64,000 nt of DNA from Mycolicibacterium bacteremicum (lineage in GTDB: Bacteria > Actinomycetota > Actinomycetes > Mycobacteriales > Mycobacteriaceae): positions 248,001 through 312,000 of the forward strand of contig NZ_MVHJ01000001.1 in assembly GCF_002086115.1 (NCBI RefSeq), written 5' to 3'. The notes under the pieces are model-generated. The model did no database searches. It had not been told where the DNA came from and saw nothing but the letters and a program-made list of their open reading frames with translations. Position numbers and translations under genes: made by a program. Of the stretch, positions 1-11,518 are shown one piece after another (within the stretch, counting starts at the first letter, position 1; every line of letters starts with the position of its first letter).

Positions 1-1
1 C

Positions 2-76
2 ACCGATGAGCGCAGCGTAGCCGCCACCGTGCGGGACGCGATCGCCGGAGCGGAGCCGGTGCGCGCACCGCGCTGA
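2..76 (+). CDS. C-terminal fragment of an unidentified protein
   Basis: An open frame enters from the left edge and stops with TGA at 74-76, giving a 24-residue tail that ends in a Pro-Arg-rich stretch. The third codon positions are G/C-rich like the neighbouring genes. There is too little sequence to assign a family. By synteny with M. tuberculosis it could be the gene preceding Rv2136c (Rv2137c), but this is inference only. Confidence 0.4.
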   Translation, partial: TDERSVAATVRDAIAGAEPVRAPR

Positions 77-103
77 CCCGAGGCCCACGGTACGGTCGTC
101 CGC

Positions 104-166
104 GTGGTTAGAGATTCCCGTGGTTAGAGATGCCCATGGTTAGAGATGTCCATGGTTGAGATGTCG
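104..166 (+). repeat. 16-bp tandem repeat, about four copies, running into the uppP start
   Basis: Four consecutive units of GTGGTTAGAGATNCCC type occupy 104-119, 120-135, 136-151 and a 15-bp degenerate copy at 152-166. The last copies contain the candidate ATG codons 146, 152 and 161 of uppP. Each full unit carries TTAGAGAT, which resembles a mycobacterial -10 box, so copy number could affect transcription or the choice of start. Confidence 0.85.
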
Positions 167-988
167 TGGTTGCAGGTCGTCGTGCTTGCCGTGGTCCAGG
201 GACTGACCGAATTCCTGCCGGTCTCCTCGTCGGGCCACCTCGCCATCGTCTCCGAGGCGTTCTTCGGCGGTGATGCCGGCGCGTCGTTCACCGCGGTGGT
301 GCAGATCGGCACCGAGGTGGCGGTGCTGATCTATTTCGCCCGCGACATCGGCCGTATCCTCACCGCCTGGTTCGGCGGCCTGCGCCATCCCGACCGCCGG
401 ACACCGGACTACTGGCTGGGCTGGTGGGTGATCATCGGCACCATTCCGATCGGGGTGTTCGGCTTCACGCTGCAGCACTTCATCCGTGACGACATCCGCA
501 ACCTCTGGATCATCGCGACCGCGCTGATCGTGTTCTCGTTCGTCATCGCCGCGGCCGAGTACCTGGGCAAGCAGACCCGCGCCATCGAGCAGTTCACCTG
601 GCGGGACAGTCTGATCATCGGCTCGGCACAGGCGCTCGCACTGATTCCGGGTGTGTCGCGGTCCGGTGTCACGATCAGCGCCGGGCTGTTCCTCGGCCAG
701 AAACGCGAAGCCGCGGCCCGGTTCGGCTTCCTGCTGGCCATTCCCGCGGTGCTGGGGTCGGGGCTCTACGAACTGCGGCACGTCTTCGAACCGGGCACCA
801 CCGGCATGAGCGCCACCGTCGCGCAGATCGTGCTGGGCACCGTCATCGCCTTCGTGGTCGGCTACGCCGCGGTCGCCTGGTTCCTCAAATTCCTGGTCAA
901 CCACAGCATGTACTGGTTCGTCGGTTACCGGATCATCCTCGGCGTCGTGGTGCTGGCCCTGCTGGGCACCGGGGTGCTGGCCGCCTGA
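161..988 (+). CDS. uppP: Undecaprenyl-diphosphatase UppP (BacA family)
   Basis: This integral membrane enzyme removes a phosphate from undecaprenyl/decaprenyl diphosphate to recycle the lipid carrier for cell-wall synthesis; loss of it causes bacitracin sensitivity in other bacteria. The protein is 275 aa with about eight hydrophobic segments. Signature 1 ([14 protein letters not shown]) lies at residues 13-26, with catalytic-type Glu17 and the serine cluster. Signature 2 (PGVSRSG) lies at 163-169. I chose ATG 161 because the family begins directly with Met-Ser-Trp; ATG 146 and 152 upstream lie inside a tandem repeat. It is the first gene of a co-directional run matching M. tuberculosis Rv2136c-Rv2129c in order. 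Confidence 0.95.
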   Translation: MSWLQVVVLAVVQGLTEFLPVSSSGHLAIVSEAFFGGDAGASFTAVVQIGTEVAVLIYFARDIGRILTAWFGGLRHPDRRTPDYWLGWWVIIGTIPIGVFGFTLQHFIRDDIRNLWIIATALIVFSFVIAAAEYLGKQTRAIEQFTWRDSLIIGSAQALALIPGVSRSGVTISAGLFLGQKREAAARFGFLLAIPAVLGSGLYELRHVFEPGTTGMSATVAQIVLGTVIAFVVGYAAVAWFLKFLVNHSMYWFVGYRIILGVVVLALLGTGVLAA

Positions 989-1016
989 TGATCCCGCCCA
1001 CCGCGAGGAACCGCCC

Positions 1017-1700
1017 GTGACCGTCATCCTGCTGCGGCACGGCCGCTCAACCTCGAACACCGCGCACACGCTGGCCGGCCGCTCCGAGGGTGTCGACCTC
1101 GACGACCGGGGCCGCGAGCAGGCCCAGGCCGTGGTCGCACGGATCGGGGATCTGCCGGTCAAGGCCATCGTGCGCTCACCGCTGCTGCGCTGTGCCAACA
1201 CCGTGGCCCCGCTGGCTGCCGCGCTGGGCATCGAACCCGTCGTGGAGGACCGCATCATCGAGGTCGACTACGGGGCCTGGACCGGACGCAAGATCTCCGA
1301 ACTGTTCAAGGAGCCGTTGTGGAAGGTGGTGCAGGCCCAGCCGAGCGCGGCCGTCTTCCCCGAGGGCGAGGGGCTGGCACAGGTCCAGGCCCGCGCCGTG
1401 GCAGCGATCCGCGAACACGACCGGCAGCTGTCGGAGACACACGGTGGCGATGCACTGTGGATCGCCTGCACCCACGGCGACGTCATCAAATCGGTGCTCG
1501 CCGACGCATTGGGCACCCATCTGGACAGCTTTCAGCGCATCACCGCCGACCCGGCCTCGATGAGCGTCATCCGCTACACCGACACCCGGCCGTTCGTGCT
1601 GCACGTCAACCACACCGGTGACGGGCTCACCGCCGCGTTGAGCGCCAAGCCGGCCGCCGCACCAGCCGGTGACGCGGTTGTCGGCGGCTCCACCGATTGA
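1017..1700 (+). CDS. Histidine phosphatase superfamily protein (MSMEG_4193/Rv2135c family)
   Basis: A 227-aa branched histidine-phosphatase-fold protein. The RHGRS motif at residues 7-11 supplies the phospho-accepting His8, and a second catalytic His153 lies in a CTHGD motif. It is annotated elsewhere as a putative phosphomutase, but the true substrate is unknown to me. The GTG start at 1017 follows a GAGGAA ribosome-binding site. The last 30 residues are Ala/Pro/Gly-rich and probably disordered. It sits 28 bp after uppP and just before the DUF3090 and SCO1664 genes. This order is conserved across actinobacteria and suggests a shared pathway. Confidence 0.9.
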   Translation: MTVILLRHGRSTSNTAHTLAGRSEGVDLDDRGREQAQAVVARIGDLPVKAIVRSPLLRCANTVAPLAAALGIEPVVEDRIIEVDYGAWTGRKISELFKEPLWKVVQAQPSAAVFPEGEGLAQVQARAVAAIREHDRQLSETHGGDALWIACTHGDVIKSVLADALGTHLDSFQRITADPASMSVIRYTDTRPFVLHVNHTGDGLTAALSAKPAAAPAGDAVVGGSTD

Positions 1701-1733
1701 GTCGCGCCACTACCGGCTATTTTGAAAGGTGCC

Positions 1734-2321
1734 ATGGCCCGCGCAATTCACGTCTTCCGCTCACCCGACCGCTTCGTGGCCGGGACCGTCGGGCAGCCCG
1801 GGAACCGCACGTTCTACCTGCAGGCCGTCCACGACAAACGAGTGGTGTCGGTGATGCTGGAGAAGCAGCAGGTCGCCGTGCTGGCCGAGCGCATCTCGGC
1901 ACTGCTGGTGGAGATCAACCGGCGCTTCGGCACCCCGATCCCGCCGGACACCGGCGAAATCGACGACCTGCACCCGTTGGAGATGCCGGTGGACGCCGAG
2001 TTCCGGGTGGGCACCATGGGCCTGGGCTGGGATTCCGAGGCGCAGACGGTCGTGGTCGAACTGCTGGCGGTGTCGGACACCGAGTTCGACGCCTCGGTGG
2101 TGCTCGACGACGCCGAGGACGGGCCCGATGCCGTCCGGGTCTTCCTGTCGCCGGAATCGGCCCGCGAGTTCGCGACGCGCTCCAACCGCGTCATCTCCGC
2201 GGGTCGGCCGCCGTGCCCGTTGTGTGACGAACCACTCGATCCCGAGGGCCACATCTGCGTGCGCACCAACGGGTATCGGCGCGGCGCCTTCGGCGGGACA
2301 GACGATGAACCGCCCTTCTGA
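1734..2321 (+). CDS. DUF3090 family protein (Rv2134c-like)
   Basis: A 195-aa soluble protein of the actinobacterial DUF3090 family, with no known biochemical role. The C-terminus carries a CPLC and a downstream HIC motif within about 15 residues, which could bind a metal like a short zinc ribbon. ATG 1734 was chosen because a GAAAGG site ends four bases upstream; the in-frame TTG at 1722 overlaps that site. The gene overlaps the next one by 17 bp, implying translational coupling. Together with the histidine phosphatase and the kinase-like protein it forms a conserved uncharacterised module. Confidence 0.85.
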   Translation: MARAIHVFRSPDRFVAGTVGQPGNRTFYLQAVHDKRVVSVMLEKQQVAVLAERISALLVEINRRFGTPIPPDTGEIDDLHPLEMPVDAEFRVGTMGLGWDSEAQTVVVELLAVSDTEFDASVVLDDAEDGPDAVRVFLSPESAREFATRSNRVISAGRPPCPLCDEPLDPEGHICVRTNGYRRGAFGGTDDEPPF

Positions 2322-3135
2322 CGCCGATGTCGCCGAGCTGCTGACCACCGGTGAACTCAGCGTCATCGGCCGTATCCGCTCGGCGAGCAACGCGACGTTC
2401 CTGTGCGAATCCACAGCGGCCGGACGCAGCGTGCACTGCGTCTACAAGCCGGTCGCCGGTGAGGCGCCACTGTGGGACTTTCCCGACGGCACACTGGCCG
2501 GCCGGGAACGCGCCGCCTATCTGGTGTCGGATGCGCTGGGCTGGGAGATCGTGCCGCACACCGTGATTCGGGACGGTCCCGCCGGCGCGGGCATGGTGCA
2601 GCTGTGGGTCGACCAGCCCGGTGACGGGTTGACCGACGTCCCGGAGCCCGACGACGACAGCCTGGATCTGGTGGACCTGGTGCCGGCCGGGCCGCTGCCC
2701 ACCGGTTACCTGGCCATCCTGCAGGCCTATGACCAGGCCGGGGATCCGGTGACCCTGGTGCACGCCGATGACGACCGGCTGCGGCGGATGGCGGTGTTCG
2801 ACGTGCTGATCAACAACGCCGACCGCAAGGGCGGCCACATCCTGGCCGGGGTGGACGGACGGGTGCGCGGTGTCGACCACGGTGTGACGCTGCACACCGA
2901 GGACAAGTTGCGCACCGTGCTGTGGGGCTGGGCGGGCAAACCCGTCGACGACGATCTGCTCACCGCCGTCGCCGAGTTGGGGGTCCGCATGCGCGACGGG
3001 CTCGGCGAACAGCTGCGCGAACACATCACCACCCGCGAGGTCGCCGCGCTGAACGCCAGAATTGTTGCGCTGCTCGATGATCCGGTGATGCCATCACCGG
3101 ACCGGCACCGCCCGATCCCGTGGCCGGCCTTCTAG
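2305..3135 (+). CDS. SCO1664-family protein, atypical (PI3/4-kinase or HipA-like) kinase fold
   Basis: A 276-aa homologue of Rv2133c. The residues visible fit a remote protein/lipid-kinase fold: Lys48 in a VYK strand as ATP-binding lysine, an NNADRKGGH segment at 170-178 resembling the catalytic loop of PI3K/HipA kinases, and Asp191-His-Gly as a DFG-like metal-binding triad. This is my reading of motifs; no activity is known to me. The ATG at 2305 lies inside the end of the DUF3090 gene. A kinase next to a histidine phosphatase suggests the two could act on the same small molecule or protein. Confidence 0.8.
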   Translation: MNRPSDADVAELLTTGELSVIGRIRSASNATFLCESTAAGRSVHCVYKPVAGEAPLWDFPDGTLAGRERAAYLVSDALGWEIVPHTVIRDGPAGAGMVQLWVDQPGDGLTDVPEPDDDSLDLVDLVPAGPLPTGYLAILQAYDQAGDPVTLVHADDDRLRRMAVFDVLINNADRKGGHILAGVDGRVRGVDHGVTLHTEDKLRTVLWGWAGKPVDDDLLTAVAELGVRMRDGLGEQLREHITTREVAALNARIVALLDDPVMPSPDRHRPIPWPAF

Positions 3136-3173
3136 GCGCGGGTACCGGACCCGTCGGGCCGACGACGCCAGGC

Positions 3174-3179
3174 AATACT
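3174..3179 (+). promoter_or_regulatory. Candidate leaderless -10 box of cysQ
   Basis: AATACT ends seven bases before GTG 3187. This is the spacing expected if transcription begins on the start codon itself. No Shine-Dalgarno precedes either candidate start. Confidence 0.35.
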
Positions 3180-3186
3180 GATGGGC

Positions 3187-3987
3187 GTGACTTCCGCTGC
3201 GCAGACCGACGCCGACGTGGCCGCCGTGGTGGCCGCCGAAGCCGGGGAACTGCTGCTCGCCGTCCGGGAGGAGGTCGGCTTCTATGACTCCTACGATCTG
3301 GGCGATGCCGGCGACCGGCGCGCCAACACCCTGATCCTCAAGCGCCTCGCCGAGCTGCGCCCCGGCGACGCTGTGCTGTCGGAGGAGGCGGTCGACGATC
3401 TGTCCCGGGTGCACGCCGACCGGGTCTGGATCGTCGACCCGGTCGACGGCACCCGGGAGTTCTCGATGCCCGGGCACACCGATTGGGCGGTGCACATCGC
3501 GCTGTGGCAGCGGCACGGTCACGCTGCCGGAGCCGCTCCGGCGGCGACCGGTGACCAGGGCGCCATCACCGATGCCGCCGTGGGACTGCCTGCGCTGGGC
3601 CAGGTGTACCGCACCGACACCGTCACCCCGCCGCCGCCACGGCGGCCCGGACCCATTCGGATCACCGCGAGCACATACCGTCCCCCAGCGGTGCTGTGGT
3701 GGCTGCGCGAGCAGATGGACATCGAGGTGGTGCGCATCGGCTCGGCCGGCGCGAAGGCGATGGCCGTCGTCCGCGGTGATGTGGACGCCTACATCCACGC
3801 AGGTGGGCAATGGGAATGGGATTCGGCGGCCCCGGCCGGCGTGGTGCAGGCCGCCGGCTTGCACGCCACCCGACTGGGCGGCGCACCGCTGGTGTACAAC
3901 CGCCGCGACCCGTATCTGCCGGATCTGCTCATGTGCCGGCCCGAGTTGGCCGGGCCGCTGCTCGAGGTCATCCGGTCCGCCTTCTGA
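3187..3987 (+). CDS. cysQ: 3'-phosphoadenosine 5'-phosphate phosphatase CysQ
   Basis: This inositol-monophosphatase-family enzyme dephosphorylates PAP (and possibly PAPS and inositol phosphates), clearing the by-product of sulfotransferase and sulfate assimilation reactions. The metal-binding residues are present: Glu66-Glu67, the DPVDGT motif at 84-89, and a C-terminal WDSAAPAG motif. I prefer GTG 3187 to ATG 3181 because of the -10-like AATACT seven bases upstream. Relative to my recollection of Rv2131c it carries a short Ala/Gly/Pro-rich insertion after HIALWQR. The neighbouring mshC uses cysteine, the end product of the same sulfur route. Confidence 0.93.
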   Translation: MTSAAQTDADVAAVVAAEAGELLLAVREEVGFYDSYDLGDAGDRRANTLILKRLAELRPGDAVLSEEAVDDLSRVHADRVWIVDPVDGTREFSMPGHTDWAVHIALWQRHGHAAGAAPAATGDQGAITDAAVGLPALGQVYRTDTVTPPPPRRPGPIRITASTYRPPAVLWWLREQMDIEVVRIGSAGAKAMAVVRGDVDAYIHAGGQWEWDSAAPAGVVQAAGLHATRLGGAPLVYNRRDPYLPDLLMCRPELAGPLLEVIRSAF

Positions 3988-4073
3988 GGGCGGGCGGGAA
4001 TGAACCTGCCGTCGAACTTGTCGGTTCCTGGCGGAAGCCACATCCACCGGAGGGCACAGGTGAGCGAACACTT

Positions 4074-4079
4074 TAGAGT
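4074..4079 (+). promoter_or_regulatory. Leaderless -10 box of mshC
   Basis: TAGAGT is followed by exactly seven bases and then ATG 4087, which is conserved as the MshC N-terminus. The upstream 3988-4086 spacer has no convincing coding frame of its own. Confidence 0.5.
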
Positions 4080-4086
4080 CGACGTC

Positions 4087-5325
4087 ATGCAGTCCTGGCC
4101 GGCGCCGACCGTTCCCACGTTGCCCGGCACCGGTGTGCCGCTGCGGCTCTATGACACCGCCGACCGGCAGGTTCGCCCGGTGGCGCCCGGGCCGACCGCA
4201 ACCATGTACGTCTGCGGGATCACCCCCTACGACGCGACCCATCTGGGCCACGCGGCCACCTATCTGACGTTCGACCTGGTGAATCGGGTGTGGCGAGACG
4301 CCGGCCACGACGTGCACTACGTACAGAACATCACCGACGTCGACGATCCGTTGTTCGAACGTGCGGCCCGCGACGGCATCGACTGGCGCGAACTCGGCGA
4401 CCGGGAGACCCAGCTGTTCCGCGAGGACATGACCGCGTTGCGGGTGCTGCCGCCGCGTGACTATGTCGCCGCCACCGACGCGATCGCCGAGGTGATCGAA
4501 CTGGTCGAGAAGATGCTGGCCGCGGGCGCCGCCTACATCGTCGACGATGCCCGGTATCCCGATGTCTACTTCCGCGCCGACGCGACCGTGCAGTTCGGCT
4601 ACGAATCCGGCTACGACCACGAGACGATGTCGCGGCTGTTCGCCGAACGCGGCGGCGACCCGGACCGCACCGGCAAGGCCGACCCGCTCGACGCGCTGCT
4701 GTGGCGCATCGAGCGTCCCGGCGAGCCCAGCTGGCCCTCGCCGTTCGGTGCCGGTCGCCCGGGGTGGCACGTGGAGTGTGCCGCGATCGCGCTGACCCGC
4801 ATCGGCACCGGACTCGACATCCAGGGCGGCGGTTCCGACCTGATCTTCCCGCACCACGAGTTCTCGGCCGCGCACGCCGAATCCGCGAGCGGGGAGCGCC
4901 GCTTCGCCCGGCATTACGTGCACTCCGGGATGATCGGGTGGGACGGCCACAAGATGAGCAAGAGCCGGGGCAATCTGGTGTTGGTGTCCCGGTTACGGGC
5001 CGACGGGGTGGATCCGTCCGCGGTCCGGCTCGGCCTGTTCGCCGGGCACTACCGCGCGGACCGGTTCTGGAGCGATGACGTCCTGCGGGAGGCACAGGAC
5101 CGGCTGCAGCGGTGGCGGGCGGCGGCGGCGCTGCCCGCCGGACCCGATGCCACCGACCTGCTCAACCGGGTTCGCGGATATCTGGCCGACGACCTCGACA
5201 CCCCTAAAGCCCTTGCCGCCATTGATGGTTGGTGTACCGACGCGACCACCTACGGCGGCAGCGACACCGCGGCACCGCGGCTGGTCGCCGACCTGACCGA
5301 CGCGCTGCTGGGTGTGGCGCTGTAG
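4087..5325 (+). CDS. mshC: Cysteine:1D-myo-inositol 2-amino-2-deoxy-alpha-D-glucopyranoside ligase MshC
   Basis: It makes Cys-GlcN-Ins from cysteine, ATP and GlcN-Ins, the penultimate step of mycothiol synthesis. The 412-aa protein is a class I cysteinyl-tRNA-synthetase derivative. It has Cys43 in YVCGITPYD as a zinc/cysteine ligand, the HIGH-type motif HLGH at 52-55 and KMSKS at 289-293, and it lacks a tRNA anticodon-binding extension. ATG 4087 begins the conserved MQSW N-terminus; an open frame extends upstream to 4000 but that part is not conserved in the family as I know it. Mycothiol restricts the host to actinobacteria. Confidence 0.96.
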   Translation: MQSWPAPTVPTLPGTGVPLRLYDTADRQVRPVAPGPTATMYVCGITPYDATHLGHAATYLTFDLVNRVWRDAGHDVHYVQNITDVDDPLFERAARDGIDWRELGDRETQLFREDMTALRVLPPRDYVAATDAIAEVIELVEKMLAAGAAYIVDDARYPDVYFRADATVQFGYESGYDHETMSRLFAERGGDPDRTGKADPLDALLWRIERPGEPSWPSPFGAGRPGWHVECAAIALTRIGTGLDIQGGGSDLIFPHHEFSAAHAESASGERRFARHYVHSGMIGWDGHKMSKSRGNLVLVSRLRADGVDPSAVRLGLFAGHYRADRFWSDDVLREAQDRLQRWRAAAALPAGPDATDLLNRVRGYLADDLDTPKALAAIDGWCTDATTYGGSDTAAPRLVADLTDALLGVAL

Positions 5326-5333
5326 CCGACGAG

Positions 5334-5339
5334 TACGTT
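5334..5339 (+). promoter_or_regulatory. Leaderless -10 box of the SDR gene
   Basis: TACGTT, then seven bases, then ATG 5347. There is no Shine-Dalgarno. The site lies in the 21-bp gap after mshC, so the SDR gene can be expressed independently. Confidence 0.45.
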
Positions 5340-5346
5340 GACGGCC

Positions 5347-6225
5347 ATGAGCTCACTGCACGGCAAGGTCGTCTTCATCACCGGGGGAGCGCGCGGCGTC
5401 GGAGCCGAACTGGCCCGCCGGCTGCGCCGCAAGGGCGCGAAACTGGTGCTCACCGATCTGGACGAAACACCGCTGACCGAACTGGCCGCCGAACTCGGCG
5501 GCGAGGCCCATGTGCTGACCGCCTTGGCCGACGTGCGGGATCTGCCCGCGATGCAGAAGGCCGCCGAGGCCGCCGTCGCCCGGTTCGGCGGAATCGACAT
5601 CGTGGTCGCCAACGCGGGCATCGCCAGCTTCGGTTCGGTGCTGCAGGTCGACCCCGACGCGTTCCGGCGGGTCGTCGACGTCAACATCATCGGGGTGTTC
5701 AACACCGTCCGGGCGACCCTGCCCGCGGTCATCGAACGCCGCGGTTACGTGCTGGTGGTGTCCTCGCTGGCAGCGTTCACCTCCGCACCCGGGCTGGCCG
5801 CCTACCACGCCTCCAAGGCCGGTGCCGAGTACTTCGCCAACACCCTGCGCCTGGAGGTGGCACACCGCGGCGTCGACGTGGGGTGCGCCCACATGAGCTG
5901 GATCGACACCCCGCTGGTGCAGGACGCTAAGGCCGACCTGTCCACCTTCCGCGAGATGCTCACCCGGATGCCCGGGCCGCTGAAGAAGACGACCACGGTG
6001 CAGGCCTGCGGCGCGGCGTTCGTCCGCGGTATCGAGCGGCGCAGCAAACGGATCTACTGCCCGAACTGGGTCGGCCTGTTCCGCTGGGTCCGGCCGGTGG
6101 TGTCGACCACCGTCGCCGAACGCGATATCCGCCGGTTCACCCCGGAACTGCTGCCGCAGTTGGATGCCGAGGTCGCCGGGCTGGGCCGCTCGCTCAGCGC
6201 ACGCACCGAGGCGCTGGAGGACTGA
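5347..6225 (+). CDS. SDR family oxidoreductase (Rv2129c-like)
   Basis: A 292-aa classical short-chain dehydrogenase/reductase. The dinucleotide-binding TGGARGVG motif is at residues 12-19, an NAG motif lies near residue 90, and the catalytic Tyr153-x-x-x-Lys157 (YHASK) follows a conserved Ser. The acidic residue after beta-strand 2 (TDLDE) suggests NAD(H) preference. A basic C-terminal tail of about 60 residues follows the core. The substrate cannot be predicted. The gene is convergent with the PAC2 gene, with a palindromic repeat between the two stops. Confidence 0.88.
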   Translation: MSSLHGKVVFITGGARGVGAELARRLRRKGAKLVLTDLDETPLTELAAELGGEAHVLTALADVRDLPAMQKAAEAAVARFGGIDIVVANAGIASFGSVLQVDPDAFRRVVDVNIIGVFNTVRATLPAVIERRGYVLVVSSLAAFTSAPGLAAYHASKAGAEYFANTLRLEVAHRGVDVGCAHMSWIDTPLVQDAKADLSTFREMLTRMPGPLKKTTTVQACGAAFVRGIERRSKRIYCPNWVGLFRWVRPVVSTTVAERDIRRFTPELLPQLDAEVAGLGRSLSARTEALED

Positions 6226-6226
6226 C

Positions 6227-6293
6227 GGCCGGGCTGGATGTGGCCGCTCAGCGGCCGGGCTGGATTTGGCCGCTCAGCGGCCGCGCCGGCGCA
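6227..6293. terminator. Tandem 26-bp repeat with GGCCGCT/AGCGGCC palindromes between convergent genes
   Basis: Two copies of a 26-bp unit (6227-6252 and 6253-6278; one mismatch) are followed by a partial third. Each junction contains GGCCGCTCAGCGGCC, a 7-bp inverted repeat around one base. The stop of the minus-strand PAC2 gene lies within the second copy. The position between two converging 3' ends suggests a bidirectional terminator, or a REP-like duplication. Confidence 0.5.
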
Positions 6294-7143
6294 GATACCG
6301 CTCGAACTCCGCGGCCAGCGCGTCCCCGTCGATCTTGCCGAGCGCCTCGTTCATGTCGACCTCGGCGTCGCCACGCTCCTCCAGGGACTGCACGTACTCG
6401 GCGATCTCGTCGTCCTCGGCCGTCATCTCGGTGACCGCCTGCTCCCACTCCTCGGCTGCGGCCGGCAGATCCGCCAGCGGAACCTCGATGTCGAGCACAT
6501 CCTCCACCCGGCGCAACAACGCCACCGTGGCCTTCGGGTTCGGCGGCTGCGAGACGTAATGCGGCACCGCCGCCCAGAACGTCACCGCGGGAATGCCGGC
6601 CTGCACGCAGGCGTCCTGGAACACCCCGGCGATACCGGTCGGTCCCTCGTACCGGGTCTCCTCCAGACCGAAGAACTTCGCCGAGTCCGCCGAGTAGGCG
6701 GCACCGGAGACCGGGACCGGCCGGGTGTGCGGCGTATCGGCCAGCAGCGCACCCAGGATCACCACGGTGTCCACGTTGAGCTTGTCGGCGATCGCAAGCA
6801 GCTCCGAACAGAAGGTGCGCCACCGCATGTTGGGTTCGACGCCGTGCATCAGCACGATGTCGCGGTCGCTACCCGGCGGGCGGCAGTGCGAGATCCGCAT
6901 CGACGGCCACACCAGCTCACGGGTCACCCCGTCGATCTGCCGGATCACCGGGCGGTTGACCTGATAGTCGTAGTAGGTCTCGTCGTCGATCTCAACGATG
7001 GTCTCGGCCTCCCAGATGGAGTCCAGGTGCTCCAGCGCGCCACTGGCCGCGTCACCGGCGTCGTTCCAGCCTTCGAAGGCCGCGACGACGACCGTGTTCT
7101 GCAGTTCCGGCAGGCCGGGTCCGCTCGCATCCGAAGGTGTCAC
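6274..7143 (-). CDS. PAC2 family protein (Rv2125-like)
   Basis: A 289-aa protein of the PAC2 (proteasome assembly chaperone 2-like) superfamily, named for eukaryotic proteasome chaperones. The bacterial role is not established. The N-terminus contains VVAAFEGWNDAGDAA, the typical first strand and loop of the family. The C-terminal 60 residues are strongly acidic and helical and end in a basic RRRGR. GTG 7143 is preceded by TACGCT-N6, a leaderless arrangement. It lies about 22 kb from the proteasome genes. Confidence 0.85.
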   Translation of the reverse strand: MTPSDASGPGLPELQNTVVVAAFEGWNDAGDAASGALEHLDSIWEAETIVEIDDETYYDYQVNRPVIRQIDGVTRELVWPSMRISHCRPPGSDRDIVLMHGVEPNMRWRTFCSELLAIADKLNVDTVVILGALLADTPHTRPVPVSGAAYSADSAKFFGLEETRYEGPTGIAGVFQDACVQAGIPAVTFWAAVPHYVSQPPNPKATVALLRRVEDVLDIEVPLADLPAAAEEWEQAVTEMTAEDDEIAEYVQSLEERGDAEVDMNEALGKIDGDALAAEFERYLRRRGR

Positions 7144-7149
7144 ACTGCC

Positions 7150-7155
7150 AGCGTA
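7150..7155 (-). promoter_or_regulatory. Leaderless -10 box of the PAC2 gene
   Basis: On the minus strand TACGCT is followed by six bases and GTG 7143. No ribosome-binding site is present. Confidence 0.45.
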
Positions 7156-7408
7156 AGCCCTGCGCGGCGGTCATGAGCCCCGGCAGGCCGCGTGGCGAAC
7201 GGACGTCGGATCCGCGGTTCGGCCCCGGCGCGTCGCAAATCGATTTGGTCGCGCCGATTATCCTGTTCACATGGCCGTCGACGATGCCGGCCGACCGGCC
7301 GCATGCCCCGAAATACGTTCGGCGGCAATCTGGTTAACCACGATGGCGGCGGTATTGCCCGGTGGGCCCCGGTACGGGTCGATCGCGGCGACGAGATGGG
7401 CGTCGGAG
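7156..7408. other. Intergenic region between the PAC2 gene and the metH leader
   Basis: About 250 bp without a convincing gene. It contains a perfect 10-bp palindrome AAATCGATTT at 7238-7247. A minus-strand open frame crosses it, but that frame would have to be read through the metH promoter and leader. Confidence 0.5.
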
Positions 7409-7429
7409 ACGTCGTCAGCGTGACGACGT
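7409..7429. promoter_or_regulatory. Inverted repeat abutting the metH -10 box, possible operator
   Basis: ACGTCGTC (7409-7416) and GACGACGT (7422-7429) form a perfect 8-bp inverted repeat around AGCGT. It ends at the first base of the proposed -10 hexamer, which is a position suited to repression. Confidence 0.4.
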
Positions 7430-7434
7430 AGACT
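7429..7434 (+). promoter_or_regulatory. Candidate -10 box of metH
   Basis: TAGACT at 7429-7434 would start transcription near 7441-7442, exactly at the 5' strand of the riboswitch P1 helix. That gives a leader of about 100 nt. Confidence 0.5.
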
Positions 7435-7441
7435 TTTGATC

Positions 7442-7525
7442 GTCGAGAGGCGTTGCAACGGTTGCTCGGGGGAGATCGGTTCCCCTCGGCATCCGCCACG
7501 CTCGGCAGAGTCAAGGACGCCTTCC
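7442..7525 (+). ncRNA. SAH (S-adenosylhomocysteine) riboswitch in the metH leader
   Basis: The leader matches the SAH (ahcY-motif) aptamer as I know it. P1 pairs GTCGAG (7442-7447) with CTCGGC (7501-7506). The conserved AGGCGTTGCAAC segment (7448-7459) matches the family's AGCGCUGCRAC. A long P2 hairpin spans 7459-7495. GCCACGCTCGG (7495-7505) matches GCCAGGCUCGG. A pseudoknot joins AGGCGT (7448-7453) to ACGCCT (7517-7522), a compensated version of the canonical pairing. CCTTCC at 7520-7525 can alternatively pair with GGAAGG (7531-7536), which is the metH Shine-Dalgarno. Aptamer and anti-SD therefore exclude each other, predicting translational activation by SAH. Known SAH riboswitches precede ahcY and methionine-cycle genes, including metH. 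Confidence 0.85.
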
Positions 7526-7543
7526 GCCATGGAAGGAGTGCAC

Positions 7544-11356
<3,813 letters not shown>

Positions 11357-11518
11357 GCCGACACGGACAACCGTTGCCCCCCAGCGTGATCGGACGGTGC
11401 ATCCGAATCGGTCGGCGGGCCGGGTGTGCCCGGTCACAGAATCGTCTTGTCGGGCAGCCGGTCACGCTGGGCGCGGTTGAATTTCGCCCGGCACCAGCGG
11501 CGATGAGACAATGGGTGC

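Noticed and set aside
3526..3565. Ala/Gly/Thr-rich insertion in CysQ as another copy of the metH/trmI repeat
   Set aside because: The encoded residues look similar, but the DNA does not match the repeat core well enough to claim common origin.
4000..4086. N-terminal extension of MshC by 29 residues
   Set aside because: The conserved protein begins at ATG 4087, and a TAGAGT box seven bases upstream supports transcription starting there.
7267..7530. Minus-strand open frame of 87 codons with reasonable codon use between the PAC2 gene and metH
   Set aside because: It would run through the metH promoter, the riboswitch and its ribosome-binding site, and I recognise no family in it. Structure on the plus strand explains the region better.
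7144..7543. SAM-IV or cobalamin riboswitch for metH
   Set aside because: The conserved blocks of those aptamers are missing, while the SAH aptamer blocks and pairings are present in order.
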